Shown here in pieces: positions 43,164 to 52,646 of a stretch of DNA of 64,000 nt. The number at the start of each line of letters is the position of its first letter. Positions within the stretch are counted from its first letter, which is position 1. The stretch is taken from positions 62,001 to 126,000 of the forward strand of contig NZ_VUYU01000007.1 in assembly GCF_011682065.1 (NCBI RefSeq). Direction: 5' to 3'. The position numbers and the translations under genes are program-made. Below the pieces are notes generated by a model that made no database searches, had not been told where the DNA came from, and saw only the letters and a list, made by a program, of their open reading frames with translations. The stretch comes from Massilia rubra (GTDB taxonomy: Bacteria > Pseudomonadota > Gammaproteobacteria > Burkholderiales > Burkholderiaceae_D).

Positions 43164-44506
43164 GTGCCATGTATCCGAAGCTGACCAACTGGTCCGACCT
43201 GCCGCGCCTGAACGCGGACGAATTTTTTGCCATCTTCCCCCTCGCTGAAGAGGCATACGAGGACGACGAGAGCGAATTTTATGACGGTGATGTCGATGAC
43301 CTCGAATTCATCGTCATCAAGGGCGACGTCAGCATCTCGCGCGAGCAGCTCCAGGAAATGGACGCGACATTACAAAACGACAGAATGCTGCGCATTGCCG
43401 TTGACGGTCATGCGCAGGTCGACGGTTCGGCGTACGCTTTGTTTGTCGTCAAAGGCGACCTCCATTGCAACTGGCTGGGAATCGACACAAGCTGGGCAAG
43501 CTATTCCGTGCACGGGCGCGTGTATGCCAGGGATTGCGTGTTCGTCAGCGCCAGCGACGAGGGCTGGATGCGTACCTTGCCCGCCACCCGCATCGATACA
43601 CCTTTGCTCTTTTTATGGAACTACAAACCGGACACCATCGATCTTAATCCGGATGCAGTGATGTTCGTCCTGGGCTTCGAGTGGTGGGGCAGCAAACTGC
43701 CGAACCGCTGTTATGCGCACAAAGAGATCGTCCACCGTGTCGACAGGCGCTTCCTGACCCCGTTTACGTGCGAGTACAGTGAGGAAGACGTCTTGGACAG
43801 CGGCGCCATCATCCGCGCCCTGGCCGCCGGCGAGAGCATCTATCGCTCCGGTTTCGATGTGCGCTGCGATGAGGCACTCGACGCGGCCATCGCGGCGATC
43901 AACAAGGGCGATTACCGGCTGGGCTATTTTTACTACAAACAGGCGGCCACCATCTGGCCCGATTTCTACCCTGCCTATATGGGCATGGCTGGAACATTGT
44001 GCGCGGTGAGCGCCCACGCGCAGGCCTACGATGTATACCTGGAAGCGAGCAAGCGCTTCCCGCCGGAGCAAACCGGCCTGGTGAACGATGCGCTGAATAT
44101 GGCCGCCCGCATAGCCTTGCGCTTTGGCTGGCTGGAGCTCGCATACGATCTGTCGACGCAATCGATCGACTTTACGCGCGTCTCGGGATGGGAAGATAAA
44201 CTGCTGACCGAGGGTTACTGGATCCGCGCCGAGACCTGCATCGCGCAGGGCGACATGGCGGCAGCGCAGCGCGATCTGGAGCAGTCGCTGCGATTCGACC
44301 AGGGTGAGCCCCAGCCCAACTGGCTGATGGGCCAGTTATGCTTCCGGCGCGGCGACCTCGAACAGGCGCGTGCCTTCCACGCCAAGGCCGCGCGGCGCTG
44401 GAGCGGGACCCCCTACTACGATGTGGCGGACACTTACATCGAGGGCTTCAATCCGGTCAGCGTCGACTGGGACCAGCGCGATCCGGCGACCGTGCTGCCG
44501 GCGTGA
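43160..44506 (+). CDS. Uncharacterised protein with beta-rich N-terminus and TPR C-terminus
   Basis: A 448-residue protein I do not recognise as a named family. The N-terminal half is acidic (LAEEAYEDDESEFYDGDVDD), then has repeating short beta units (LRIAVDGHAQVDGSAYALFV; VKGDLHCNWLGID; YSVHGRVYARDCVF) suggestive of a solenoid or bactofilin-like core. From about residue 245 tetratricopeptide-like helices follow (INKGDYRLGYFYYKQAATIW; AQRDLEQSLRFDQGEPQPNW; RRGDLEQARAFHAKAARRW). No signal or TM segment. Translational coupling (ATGA) to the degenerate receiver gene suggests a complex. An ATG at 43169 is an alternative start. Confidence 0.65.
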   Translation: MSAMYPKLTNWSDLPRLNADEFFAIFPLAEEAYEDDESEFYDGDVDDLEFIVIKGDVSISREQLQEMDATLQNDRMLRIAVDGHAQVDGSAYALFVVKGDLHCNWLGIDTSWASYSVHGRVYARDCVFVSASDEGWMRTLPATRIDTPLLFLWNYKPDTIDLNPDAVMFVLGFEWWGSKLPNRCYAHKEIVHRVDRRFLTPFTCEYSEEDVLDSGAIIRALAAGESIYRSGFDVRCDEALDAAIAAINKGDYRLGYFYYKQAATIWPDFYPAYMGMAGTLCAVSAHAQAYDVYLEASKRFPPEQTGLVNDALNMAARIALRFGWLELAYDLSTQSIDFTRVSGWEDKLLTEGYWIRAETCIAQGDMAAAQRDLEQSLRFDQGEPQPNWLMGQLCFRRGDLEQARAFHAKAARRWSGTPYYDVADTYIEGFNPVSVDWDQRDPATVLPA

Positions 44507-44521
44507 ACGACGGCACGCGGC

Positions 44522-45637
44522 TTACCCGGCGGTCGACCCCGCGATAATCCCGCCGCCCAGGCACACGTCGCCGTCATACAGCACGGCCGACTGCCCCGGC
44601 GTGACCGCCCACTGCGGATCGGTGAACCCGAGGCCGAAATTGCCCATGCCGTCCGGCGTGAGCACGCACGGCACGTCGGCCTGGCGGTAGCGCGTCTTGG
44701 CCGACATGGCGCGCGCCTCGGGGGCCTTGCCCGCCACCCAGCTGGCCTGGTCGGCGTGCAGGGTGCCGGACAACAGCCACGGGTGGTTATGCCCCTGCAC
44801 GATGTACAGGGTGTTGTTCTCGATATCCTTGCGCGCCACGTACCAGGCGTCGCTCGAGCCGTCGTCGTTCTTGTACTTCTTCATGCCGCCCACCCCGATG
44901 CCCTTGCGCTGGCCCAAGGTGTAGAACGACAGCCCCACATGCTCGCCCACCACGGTGCCGTCGTCGGTCTTCATCGGCCCCGGCTTGTACGACAGGTAGC
45001 GGTTCAAAAAGTCGCGGAAAGGCCGCTCGCCGATGAAGCAGATGCCGGTCGAATCCTTCTTGGCGGCGTTCGGCAGCGCCAGCTTTTCGGCGATCTTGCG
45101 CACTTCCGTCTTCGGGATTTCACCGAGCGGGAACAGGGTGCGCGACAACTGCGCCTGGTTCAGGCGGTGCAAGAAATAGCTCTGGTCCTTGGTGTGATCG
45201 AAGGCCTTGAGCAGCTCGAAGCTGCCGGCGTTTTCGCGCACGCGCGCATAGTGGCCGGTGGCGATCAGGTCCGCGCCCAGGTGCATCGCATGGTCGAGGA
45301 AGGCCTTGAACTTGATCTCGGCGTTGCACAGCACATCCGGATTCGGGGTGCGCCCGGCCTGGTATTCGCGCAGGAAGTCGGCGAACACGCGGTCCTTGTA
45401 TTCGGCCGCGAAATTGACCGCCTCGATGTCGACGCCCACCACGTCGGCCACGCTGGCCGCGTCGATCCAGTCCTGGCGCGTCGAGCAGTATTCGGAATCG
45501 TCGTCGTCTTCCCAGTTTTTCATGAACAGGCCGACCACGTCGTAGCCCTGCTCCTTGAGCATCCACGCCGCGACCGAGGAATCGACGCCGCCCGACATGC
45601 CGATCACGACTTTCTGCTTTTTCCCTGCGTTTGCCAT
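44522..45637 (-). CDS. mnmA: tRNA-specific 2-thiouridylase MnmA
   Basis: A 371-residue MnmA. The PP-loop is SGGVDSS (15-21). The catalytic Cys residues are in [12 protein letters not shown] and [11 protein letters not shown], and TGHYAR plus DQSYFL are also conserved. It makes s2U at the wobble base of tRNA Lys, Glu and Gln with sulphur from the Tus relay. A NudJ-like Nudix gene lies upstream on the same strand, as in E. coli, but here a palindromic repeat sits between them. It is convergent with the TPR protein gene, 15 nt away. Confidence 0.97.
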   Translation of the reverse strand: MANAGKKQKVVIGMSGGVDSSVAAWMLKEQGYDVVGLFMKNWEDDDDSEYCSTRQDWIDAASVADVVGVDIEAVNFAAEYKDRVFADFLREYQAGRTPNPDVLCNAEIKFKAFLDHAMHLGADLIATGHYARVRENAGSFELLKAFDHTKDQSYFLHRLNQAQLSRTLFPLGEIPKTEVRKIAEKLALPNAAKKDSTGICFIGERPFRDFLNRYLSYKPGPMKTDDGTVVGEHVGLSFYTLGQRKGIGVGGMKKYKNDDGSSDAWYVARKDIENNTLYIVQGHNHPWLLSGTLHADQASWVAGKAPEARAMSAKTRYRQADVPCVLTPDGMGNFGLGFTDPQWAVTPGQSAVLYDGDVCLGGGIIAGSTAG

Positions 45638-45669
45638 TGCATTAATCCGTCTAAATACATCCGTCTTAC

Positions 45670-45790
45670 GGGGACCTCGAAAAACCTACTGCGCGACGCA
45701 ATTTTCGTTCTGCGATGCTCACCGTACCTTCGTACGGCTGCGCTTCTCGGACGAAACTTGCGCCGCTCGCTACGGTTTTTCGAGATCCCC
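45670..45790. repeat. Palindromic element with GGGGACCTCGAAAAACC ends
   Basis: GGGGACCTCGAAAAACC (45670-45686) pairs with GGTTTTTCGAGATCCCC (45774-45790) with one mismatch. Inner sequence adds further stems (CGTACCTTCGTACG near 45723). It begins right after the Nudix stop codon and may also act as its transcription end. A related element lies at 50592-50693. Confidence 0.75.
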
Positions 45791-46276
45791 TTACGTTAAT
45801 CCACCCTCGAACACCGAGGCGTGGGTGTGCAGCATTTCCAGTGGCATGCGGCGGCCACCGAGGTAGTCGTCCACGCACTGCAGCATCAGCGGGCTGCGGT
45901 GGCGCTCCTGGCAAGCGGCCATTTCGTCGCGCGTCATCCACAAGGTGCGGATGATGCCGTCGTCGAGCGGCTGGTCATGCTCTTGCCCGGCCTGGCCGCA
46001 AAAGGTGAAGCGCAGGTAAGTCACGTCGGTGCCGCGCCGCTTGGAGGTGTAGCGCGACATGTACACGCCCACCAGCGCCTCGGGCATGAAGTCGTACGCC
46101 GTCTCTTCCAGCACCTCGCGCACCACCGCCTGGGCCAGTGTTTCGAGCGGGTCGAGGTGGCCCGCCGGCTGGTTCAGGCGGATGCCTTCGCTGGTCTCTT
46201 CTTCAATCAGGAGGAACTTGCCATCACGCTCGATGATGGCGGCAACGGTAACGGAGGGTTTCCAGATATGCGGCAT
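45791..46276 (-). CDS. Nudix hydrolase, NudJ-like
   Basis: A 161-residue Nudix protein. The Nudix box is complete: G39 HLDPLE then REVLEETAY, giving the GX5EX7REUXEEXGU metal site with Ala in place of the final Gly region. The N-terminus WKPSVTVAAIIERDGKFLLIEEE and the position next to mnmA match NudJ, which hydrolyses nucleoside tri/diphosphates and thiamin pyrophosphate precursor HMP-PP in E. coli. Substrate is inferred from this context. The gene is separated from mnmA by about 150 nt containing a palindromic element. Confidence 0.88.
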   Translation of the reverse strand: MPHIWKPSVTVAAIIERDGKFLLIEEETSEGIRLNQPAGHLDPLETLAQAVVREVLEETAYDFMPEALVGVYMSRYTSKRRGTDVTYLRFTFCGQAGQEHDQPLDDGIIRTLWMTRDEMAACQERHRSPLMLQCVDDYLGGRRMPLEMLHTHASVFEGGLT

Positions 46277-46521
46277 GCGTGTCCTTCAAAATGAGCCATC
46301 ATTTTACCTTCATGCAGCATCGGTTGCCGATCCGGCATCGAACACAAGCCTGAAACACGGATGCGGGTATTGATCTGATACAAGAAAACGCTGGATTTTG
46401 CGCATTGCGCAGTGCAACCGGTTTGGATGTGGAAGACTTCATCTAGAAAAAACGGATGGTCGTGCTATTTTTGGGTTTGCGTGTACTATCGTGAGCAGTT
46501 TATTAATTCTATGGAGGCGTC

Positions 46522-47634
<1,113 letters not shown>

Positions 47635-47728
47635 AACGCGGGGCGCCACACCGATACAGCAACGATCACACAAGCAAGGCAGGACGGGCCGCGGCCCGTT
47701 GTCACATCAACGTCAAGAGGGAGGCAAC

Positions 47729-48055
47729 ATGGAAGTCAGTCACACCATCATCAATCTCATCATCTTCGTGCTGGCCATTTACGTCGGCTACCACGTCGTC
47801 TGGACCGTCACACCCGCACTGCACACGCCCCTGATGGCGGTCACCAACGCCATCTCGGCGATCATCATCGTCGGCGCCATGCTGGCCGCCGGTCTTACCA
47901 GCGGCATCGTCGGCCAGGTGTCCGGCACCCTGGCGGTGGCGCTGGCGGCGGTCAATGTGTTCGGCGGCTTCATGGTCACCCAGCGCATGCTCGAGATGTT
48001 CCGCAAGAAGGAACCGAAGGCCGCGCCAGCAGCCAAGGCGGGGGAGCACGCATGA
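47729..48055 (+). CDS. pntAB: NAD(P) transhydrogenase subunit alpha part 2
   Basis: A 108-residue membrane subunit with three helices ([58 protein letters not shown]) corresponding to the membrane tail of E. coli PntA. A short Lys/Ala-rich end follows. It provides part of the proton channel. GAGGGAGG precedes the ATG at 47729. The stop overlaps the pntB start as ATGA. Confidence 0.94.
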   Translation: MEVSHTIINLIIFVLAIYVGYHVVWTVTPALHTPLMAVTNAISAIIIVGAMLAAGLTSGIVGQVSGTLAVALAAVNVFGGFMVTQRMLEMFRKKEPKAAPAAKAGEHA

Positions 48056-49512
48056 GCTACATCAGCATGAACCTGGTGACGATGTTCTACCTGATCGCGT
48101 CGGTGTGCTTCATCCAGGCGCTCAAGGGCTTGTCGTCGCCGGCCACCGCGCGTACCGGTAACGCTTTCGGCATGAGCGGCATGGCCATTGCCACCATCAC
48201 CACCGTGGCGCTGATCTTCAAGCTGCAGTCGCAAGCGGCCACCACCGGGGGCCTCGGCTTCACGCTGGTGCTGATCGGCGTGGTGGTGGGCGGCGGCATC
48301 GGCGCCTTTGCCGCCAAAAAGGTCGAGATGACCAAGATGCCGGAACTGGTGGCGGCGATGCACTCGCTGATCGGCCTGGCCGCGGTCTGCATCGCGATCG
48401 CCGTGGTGGCCGAACCGTGGGTGTTCCAGATCACGACGCAGGGCGTGGCGCTGCCGTTCGGGAACCGCCTGGAACTGTTCATCGGCACCTTTGTCGGCGC
48501 GGTGACCTTTTCGGGTTCCGTGATCGCCTTCGGCAAGCTGTCGGGCAAATACAAGTTCCGCCTGTTCCAGGGCGCGCCGGTCAGCTTTCCGGGCCAGCAC
48601 ATGCTCAACCTGGGCATCGCGGTCGCACTGGTCGCGCTCGGCCTGGTGTTCTGCTTCGCCCCTGGCGTGGAGCCGGCCTGGACCCCGTTCATCATCATGG
48701 CGGTGCTGGCGTTCATTCTCGGCGTGTTGATCATCATTCCGATCGGCGGGGCCGACATGCCGGTGGTGGTGTCGATGTTGAACAGCTATTCCGGCTGGGC
48801 GGCGGCGGGCATTGGTTTTTCGCTCAATAACTCGATGCTGATCATCGCCGGTTCGCTGGTCGGTTCGTCCGGCGCGATCCTGTCGTACATCATGTGCAAG
48901 GCGATGAACCGCTCGTTCTTCAACGTGATCCTGGGCGGCTTCGGGGGTGACCCGGCGGCCGCCGCTGTTGGCGGTGCGCAGGAACAGCGTCCGGTCAAGT
49001 CGGGTTCCGCCGACGACGCGGCCTTCATCATGAGCAATGCCGAAACCGTGATCATCGTGCCGGGCTACGGCCTGGCCGTGGCGCGCGCCCAGCACTCGCT
49101 CAAGGAACTGGTCGAAAAACTCACCCACAAGGGCGTGATCGTCAAGTACGCGATCCACCCGGTGGCGGGACGCATGCCGGGCCACATGAACGTGCTGCTG
49201 GCCGAAGCCGAGGTGCCGTACGACCAGGTGTTCGAGATGGAAGACATCAACGGCGAATTCGGCCAGACCGACGTGGTGCTGGTGCTGGGCGCGAACGACG
49301 TGGTCAACCCGGCGGCCAAGGATCCCAAGTCGCCGATCGCCGGCATGCCGATCCTGGAGGCGTACAAGGCCAAGAGCATCATCGTCAACAAGCGTTCGAT
49401 GGCGTCCGGCTATGCGGGGCTCGATAACGACTTGTTCTACCAGGCCAACACGATGATGGTGTTCGGCGACGCCAAGAAGGTGATCGAGGCGATGGTCAAG
49501 GCGGTCGACTAG
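48052..49512 (+). CDS. pntB: NAD(P) transhydrogenase subunit beta
   Basis: A 486-residue subunit: about nine membrane helices in the first 270 residues, including the channel helix region [20 protein letters not shown] with its conserved His, then the soluble NADP(H)-binding domain III with [20 protein letters not shown] and [34 protein letters not shown] and the Lys-Arg-rich NADP phosphate site [12 protein letters not shown]. It completes the proton-translocating transhydrogenase with PntAA and PntAB. A strong bidirectional terminator follows. Confidence 0.96.
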   Translation: MSYISMNLVTMFYLIASVCFIQALKGLSSPATARTGNAFGMSGMAIATITTVALIFKLQSQAATTGGLGFTLVLIGVVVGGGIGAFAAKKVEMTKMPELVAAMHSLIGLAAVCIAIAVVAEPWVFQITTQGVALPFGNRLELFIGTFVGAVTFSGSVIAFGKLSGKYKFRLFQGAPVSFPGQHMLNLGIAVALVALGLVFCFAPGVEPAWTPFIIMAVLAFILGVLIIIPIGGADMPVVVSMLNSYSGWAAAGIGFSLNNSMLIIAGSLVGSSGAILSYIMCKAMNRSFFNVILGGFGGDPAAAAVGGAQEQRPVKSGSADDAAFIMSNAETVIIVPGYGLAVARAQHSLKELVEKLTHKGVIVKYAIHPVAGRMPGHMNVLLAEAEVPYDQVFEMEDINGEFGQTDVVLVLGANDVVNPAAKDPKSPIAGMPILEAYKAKSIIVNKRSMASGYAGLDNDLFYQANTMMVFGDAKKVIEAMVKAVD

Positions 49513-49537
49513 GCATCAGCGGCAAGCAATCAGCAGC

Positions 49538-49576
49538 AAAAAAACGCCGCCCGGTAACATAGGGCGGCGTTTTTTT
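49538..49576. terminator. Bidirectional intrinsic terminator
   Basis: AAACGCCGCCC and GGGCGGCGTTT form an 11-bp stem with A and T runs outside. It ends the pnt operon on the plus strand and the convergent Hsp20 gene on the minus strand. Confidence 0.92.
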
Positions 49577-49596
49577 ATGGGGCTGGCAGGCCCCGA

Positions 49597-50052
49597 TCAG
49601 GCGGCCTGGCGCTGTTCCAGCACCTGCACGTTGTCGCCGCCGTCGATGAGGATACGGCGCGGCTTGAGGGCCTCGGGCACTTCACGCACCAGTTCGATGG
49701 TCAGCATGCCGTTGTCGAACGAGGCCGTGGTGACCTTGACGTGGTTCGCCAGCTGGAAGCGCTGCTCGAAATCGCGTGCCGCGATGCCGCGGTGCAGGTA
49801 GGTAGGCTGCGTGTCCTCTTTCTGCTTGCGTCCGGTGATGTGCAGGCTGTCGCGCTCGGTGATGATCTCGACTTCCGAACGGTCGAAACCGGCCAGCGCC
49901 ATCACGATGCGGTACTTGTCGTCGCTGACCAGTTCAATGTTGTACGGTGGATAGCTGGGCTGTGCGTCGGCGCGCTGCGATTCCAGCAGGTTGGCCAGGC
50001 GGTCGAAGCCGATAGCGGAACGATACAGGGGAGCAAGGTCGAATGTGCGCAT
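49597..50052 (-). CDS. Hsp20 family small heat-shock protein (IbpA-like)
   Basis: A 151-residue small heat-shock protein. The N-terminal MRTFDLAPLYRSAIGFDRL and YPPYNIELVSDDKYRIVMALAGF are close to E. coli IbpA/IbpB. The alpha-crystallin domain continues through YLHRGIAARDFEQRFQLANHV and ends with NGMLTIELVREVPEALKPR. It binds unfolding proteins in aggregates for later refolding. AAAAGGA lies before the ATG at 50052. A palindrome with a sigma32-like -35 box lies about 90 nt upstream. I looked for a ROSE-type thermometer in the leader but could not support one. Confidence 0.93.
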   Translation of the reverse strand: MRTFDLAPLYRSAIGFDRLANLLESQRADAQPSYPPYNIELVSDDKYRIVMALAGFDRSEVEIITERDSLHITGRKQKEDTQPTYLHRGIAARDFEQRFQLANHVKVTTASFDNGMLTIELVREVPEALKPRRILIDGGDNVQVLEQRQAA

Positions 50053-50139
50053 GATAAATATCCTTTTAGAAGTTAAGCGATAGGTTGACGGACCTCCGTG
50101 GAGCATCCGTTGAATCCAATCTAAAGGCGGATGCGACAG

Positions 50140-50157
50140 TTTTCAAGGCCTTGAAAA
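50140..50157 (-). promoter_or_regulatory. Palindrome containing a sigma32-like -35 box
   Basis: TTTTCAAGGCCTTGAAAA is a perfect 18-bp palindrome. On the minus strand CTTGAAAA matches the sigma32 -35 consensus and faces the Hsp20 gene, but the expected -10 region (CTTTAGAT) is a poor match to CCCCATNT. The assignment rests on the -35 box and on gene function. Confidence 0.35.
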
Positions 50158-50306
50158 AGACGGTTTTTTGCCCAATGCGCCGAAAAATAATTTGAAAATT
50201 TTTTGATCGGGCAAAGACGCTTCGGCGGCATCCTCCGCGTCGGCGCTCGTCTTGCCCTCGCCGCGTGCATGCAAGCAGGGAACTAAATGAGTGCGTGTTG
50301 TACCTG

Positions 50307-50489
50307 TTGCCGGCAGGCCTGCTGCGGCAAAGTGTCTCGTTTGGGTGTCTATTCTTGTCTCTTTTTGTCTCGTTTTGTCTCGTTTGAACCGAGCCCCCGA
50401 GCCGCTGGCCAAATGAGACAAAACGAGACAAAACGAGACAGAACAAGACAGCGAAACGAGACACTTTGCCGCAGCAGGCCGTCCGGCAA
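50307..50489. repeat. 183-bp imperfect hairpin with GTCTCGTTTT tandem units
   Basis: Two arms of about 79 nt (50307-50385 and 50411-50489) are complementary at roughly 87 percent by manual alignment, including 27 uninterrupted pairs around CTGCGGCAAAGTGTCTCG. The arms hold short tandem units GTCTCGTTTT / AAAACGAGAC. The loop is about 25 nt and GC-rich. It lies in the gene-free stretch 50053-50694, in which I see no coding sequence; the rest is the Hsp20 leader, this hairpin and the palindromic element at 50592. Confidence 0.8.
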
Positions 50490-50591
50490 TAGGGACAACG
50501 CTCCGCTGTTTGCGTGACGGTGTGCAACTCAGCACCAGGATACGGCACTGAGTTGCCGCGGCGGGCCCGGGGTCGCCGTTCAGGTGCCAGC

Positions 50592-50693
50592 GGACCTTGA
50601 AAAAACCGTAGCGAGTGGTACACGTTCAGTCGGATACTTGCAAGGTCGCGGCTGGCGCGTTCTCTCGCCGCTCGCGCCGGTTTTTCGAGGCCC
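50592..50693. repeat. Palindromic element related to that at 45670
   Basis: GGACCTTGAAAAAACCG (50592-50608) pairs imperfectly with CGGTTTTTCGAGGCCCC (50678-50694). The left arm including CCGTAGCGAG is nearly the reverse complement of the right end of the 45670-45790 element, so the two belong to one repeat family. It abuts the stop of the lipoprotein gene. Confidence 0.7.
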
Positions 50694-50694
50694 C

Positions 50695-51252
50695 CTACAG
50701 CGTGCGGGTATAGATCAGCGTGTAGGTATCGACATGCTCGAGCTGCCCCTTTGAGGGATCGAGAGAACGTACCTGCAAGGTGGCCGCGACGTACACATTG
50801 GCGGTGCGGTCATCGTACTCGACGACGATGGTGGGATTACCCAGGAATGGCGCCTTGGCGTACACCCGTTCCGGGTGGGCGTACGGAATGCGGGGATCGG
50901 GAACTTCCTTGTTGAGGTCCACGGTGTGGCTCAACTGCGTGCCGTCGCGCGCGCGCCACTTCATTTCCATCAGCCCGGTGAACGCCTTGTAGTAACCCGC
51001 TGTCGAGCCGGGAACCCGGTTGACGTCGGACGCCAGTTTTTCGCGCGCGACCTGGGTGACGCACAGCTCGCTGATCAGGCCCGCATATTTCAGCCAGGCG
51101 TTGGTGACGCCACTGTAGCAAGTCAGTCCAATGTTGTGCGTCGAATAGCCGATCCCCTTGTCGTTCAATGTCGCGGCGCATCCTTGCAGCAGTAAAAGTC
51201 CAGCTAACAAAGGGATGAGCGCTTTTGTTGCTAACGATTTTGGTATGTTCAT
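50695..51252 (-). CDS. Uncharacterised lipoprotein
   Basis: A 185-residue protein with a lipoprotein signal peptide (ALIPLLAGLLLLQGC, lipobox LLQGC, Cys at about residue 25). The mature part starts AATLNDKGIGYSTHNIGLTC and includes ELCVTQVAREKLASDVNRV and a beta-rich end (NPTIVVEYDDRTANVYVAAT, HVDTYTLIYTRTL). Two further Cys may pair. I do not recognise the family. It appears monocistronic, with the palindromic repeat at its 3' end. Confidence 0.7.
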   Translation of the reverse strand: MNIPKSLATKALIPLLAGLLLLQGCAATLNDKGIGYSTHNIGLTCYSGVTNAWLKYAGLISELCVTQVAREKLASDVNRVPGSTAGYYKAFTGLMEMKWRARDGTQLSHTVDLNKEVPDPRIPYAHPERVYAKAPFLGNPTIVVEYDDRTANVYVAATLQVRSLDPSKGQLEHVDTYTLIYTRTL

Positions 51253-51425
51253 CCCGGATTTCCTTTGATTGTCAGCTGCGCGGCAGCGATCGGCCCAGGC
51301 ATCGGGCCTGTGAGAATGCCTGATTTTGTATCATTTCAGAGTTTGTACAATAATGTTTTTTGTTGCTTACCACTCAAACAGGGGCATTGCGGGCCATGCA
51401 GCTCCGCAGGGAACGAGGCGATGCC

Positions 51426-52343
51426 TCAGCCGCCGCGCACCCGATTGCGGCCCGCGTTCTTTGCCTCGTACAGCGCCGCGTCCGCGCGCGTGAGCGCCTC
51501 GTTGAACGGCATCCCCGGCGCCAGCTGCGCCAGCCCGATGCTGATCGTCACGCGCACCTGCTCGCCCTGCGGCGTGACGATGGCGCCGTTTTCCACCGCC
51601 CCGCGAATGCGGTCCGCCACCACGTTGGCGGTAGCGCCGTCCAGCCCCGGAAACAGCAGGCAGAATTCCTCTCCGCCGGTGCGCGCGACAAAGTCGGTGG
51701 CGCGCGAGGCCATGCCGATCAGGCCCGCCACCGCAACGAGCACCGTGTCGCCGGCGGCGTGGCCATACTGGTCGTTGATCTTCTTGAAGAAATCGATATC
51801 GGCGATGCCGACGCAGGTCAGCGCGCCGCTGCGGGCGGCCCGTGCGCAGGTGAGCAGCGCTTCGGCGTCGAAGGCGCGCCGGTTCGGCAGGCCGGTCAGC
51901 GCATCGCTCAGCGCCTGCTTTTCCAGTCGCGCCAGCAGCGCATCGCGCTCGGCCTCCATGTGGCGGCGCGCGCGCAAGTCTTCGAGAAAGGCGCCGAAGT
52001 AACGCTTGCCCTCGTGGACGCCGAGGTCGATCGCCTTCATTGCGATCGGGACCATCTCGCCGGTGCGGTGCCGGATCGCGAATTCGCGCACCTGCCCGAG
52101 CACCGTCGACTCCTTGCAGCTGTCCAGGTAAGCGCGCACGTAGCGCTCGTGCTGGCCCGCCAGGTTGGCCGGCAGCAGGCCGGTCAGCGGCTGTCCCAGC
52201 GCCTCGCCCGGCGCGTAACCCGACAAGGTCTGCATCGCGCCGTTCTGGTAGCGAATGGCGCCGTCTTCATCGATGACGACGATGGCGTCGAGCGCGTTTT
52301 CGAGCAGGCGCAGGGAGAGAGTGCAGGGCAGGGTGTCGAGCAT
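51426..52343 (-). CDS. PAS-GGDEF diguanylate cyclase
   Basis: A 305-residue protein. An N-terminal PAS domain (LLENALDAIVVIDEDGAIRY, GQVREFAIRHRTGEMVPIAM) is joined by a coiled linker (RRHMEAERDALLARLEKQAL) to a GGDEF domain. This has DALTGLPNRRAFD, DIDFFKKINDQYGHAAGD and the active-site loop RTGGEEF. An inhibitory-site RxxD (RATD) is five residues before GGEEF. It should make cyclic di-GMP and be subject to product inhibition. There is no TM helix, so sensing is cytoplasmic. The start at 52343 fits the PAS domain; an upstream in-frame ATG at 52385 is possible. Confidence 0.88.
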   Translation of the reverse strand: MLDTLPCTLSLRLLENALDAIVVIDEDGAIRYQNGAMQTLSGYAPGEALGQPLTGLLPANLAGQHERYVRAYLDSCKESTVLGQVREFAIRHRTGEMVPIAMKAIDLGVHEGKRYFGAFLEDLRARRHMEAERDALLARLEKQALSDALTGLPNRRAFDAEALLTCARAARSGALTCVGIADIDFFKKINDQYGHAAGDTVLVAVAGLIGMASRATDFVARTGGEEFCLLFPGLDGATANVVADRIRGAVENGAIVTPQGEQVRVTISIGLAQLAPGMPFNEALTRADAALYEAKNAGRNRVRGG

Positions 52344-52646
52344 GATCGGAGCCGCAGGGACGGGGGACTGTACCGACCTTAGCATATAAGTTTCTGAATA
52401 TCATGAAAAATTGCCGGGATTTCGCGCAGCTTGACCCTTGGCGACAGCAATGAATACAAGCACACAACATTGCTGTTCCGCTTGTCGCATCACAAACACA
52501 AGACGCGCTGAATTTGTCCTATGTTGATATTGCGCCATTTAACTCACCGGGTAAGTTCGGTATATTTCTTAGGAGATAGTATTTCTCATGTCGCATCACG
52601 CCATGTGCAACCGGCCCGGCAACCGACAACTGAAAGGTCAACGACC

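Noticed and set aside
49990-50139. ROSE-type RNA thermometer in the Hsp20 leader
   Set aside because: I could not find a convincing anti-Shine-Dalgarno U(U/C)GCU helix over the AAAAGGA site.
50327-50480. GAGACAAAAC direct repeats as a possible CRISPR array
   Set aside because: Units are about 10 nt without spacers and are part of one large inverted repeat; no cas genes are nearby.
51265-52382. Plus-strand open frames over the diguanylate cyclase gene
   Set aside because: Antisense to a gene with an intact GGEEF motif and I-site; translations are low-complexity.
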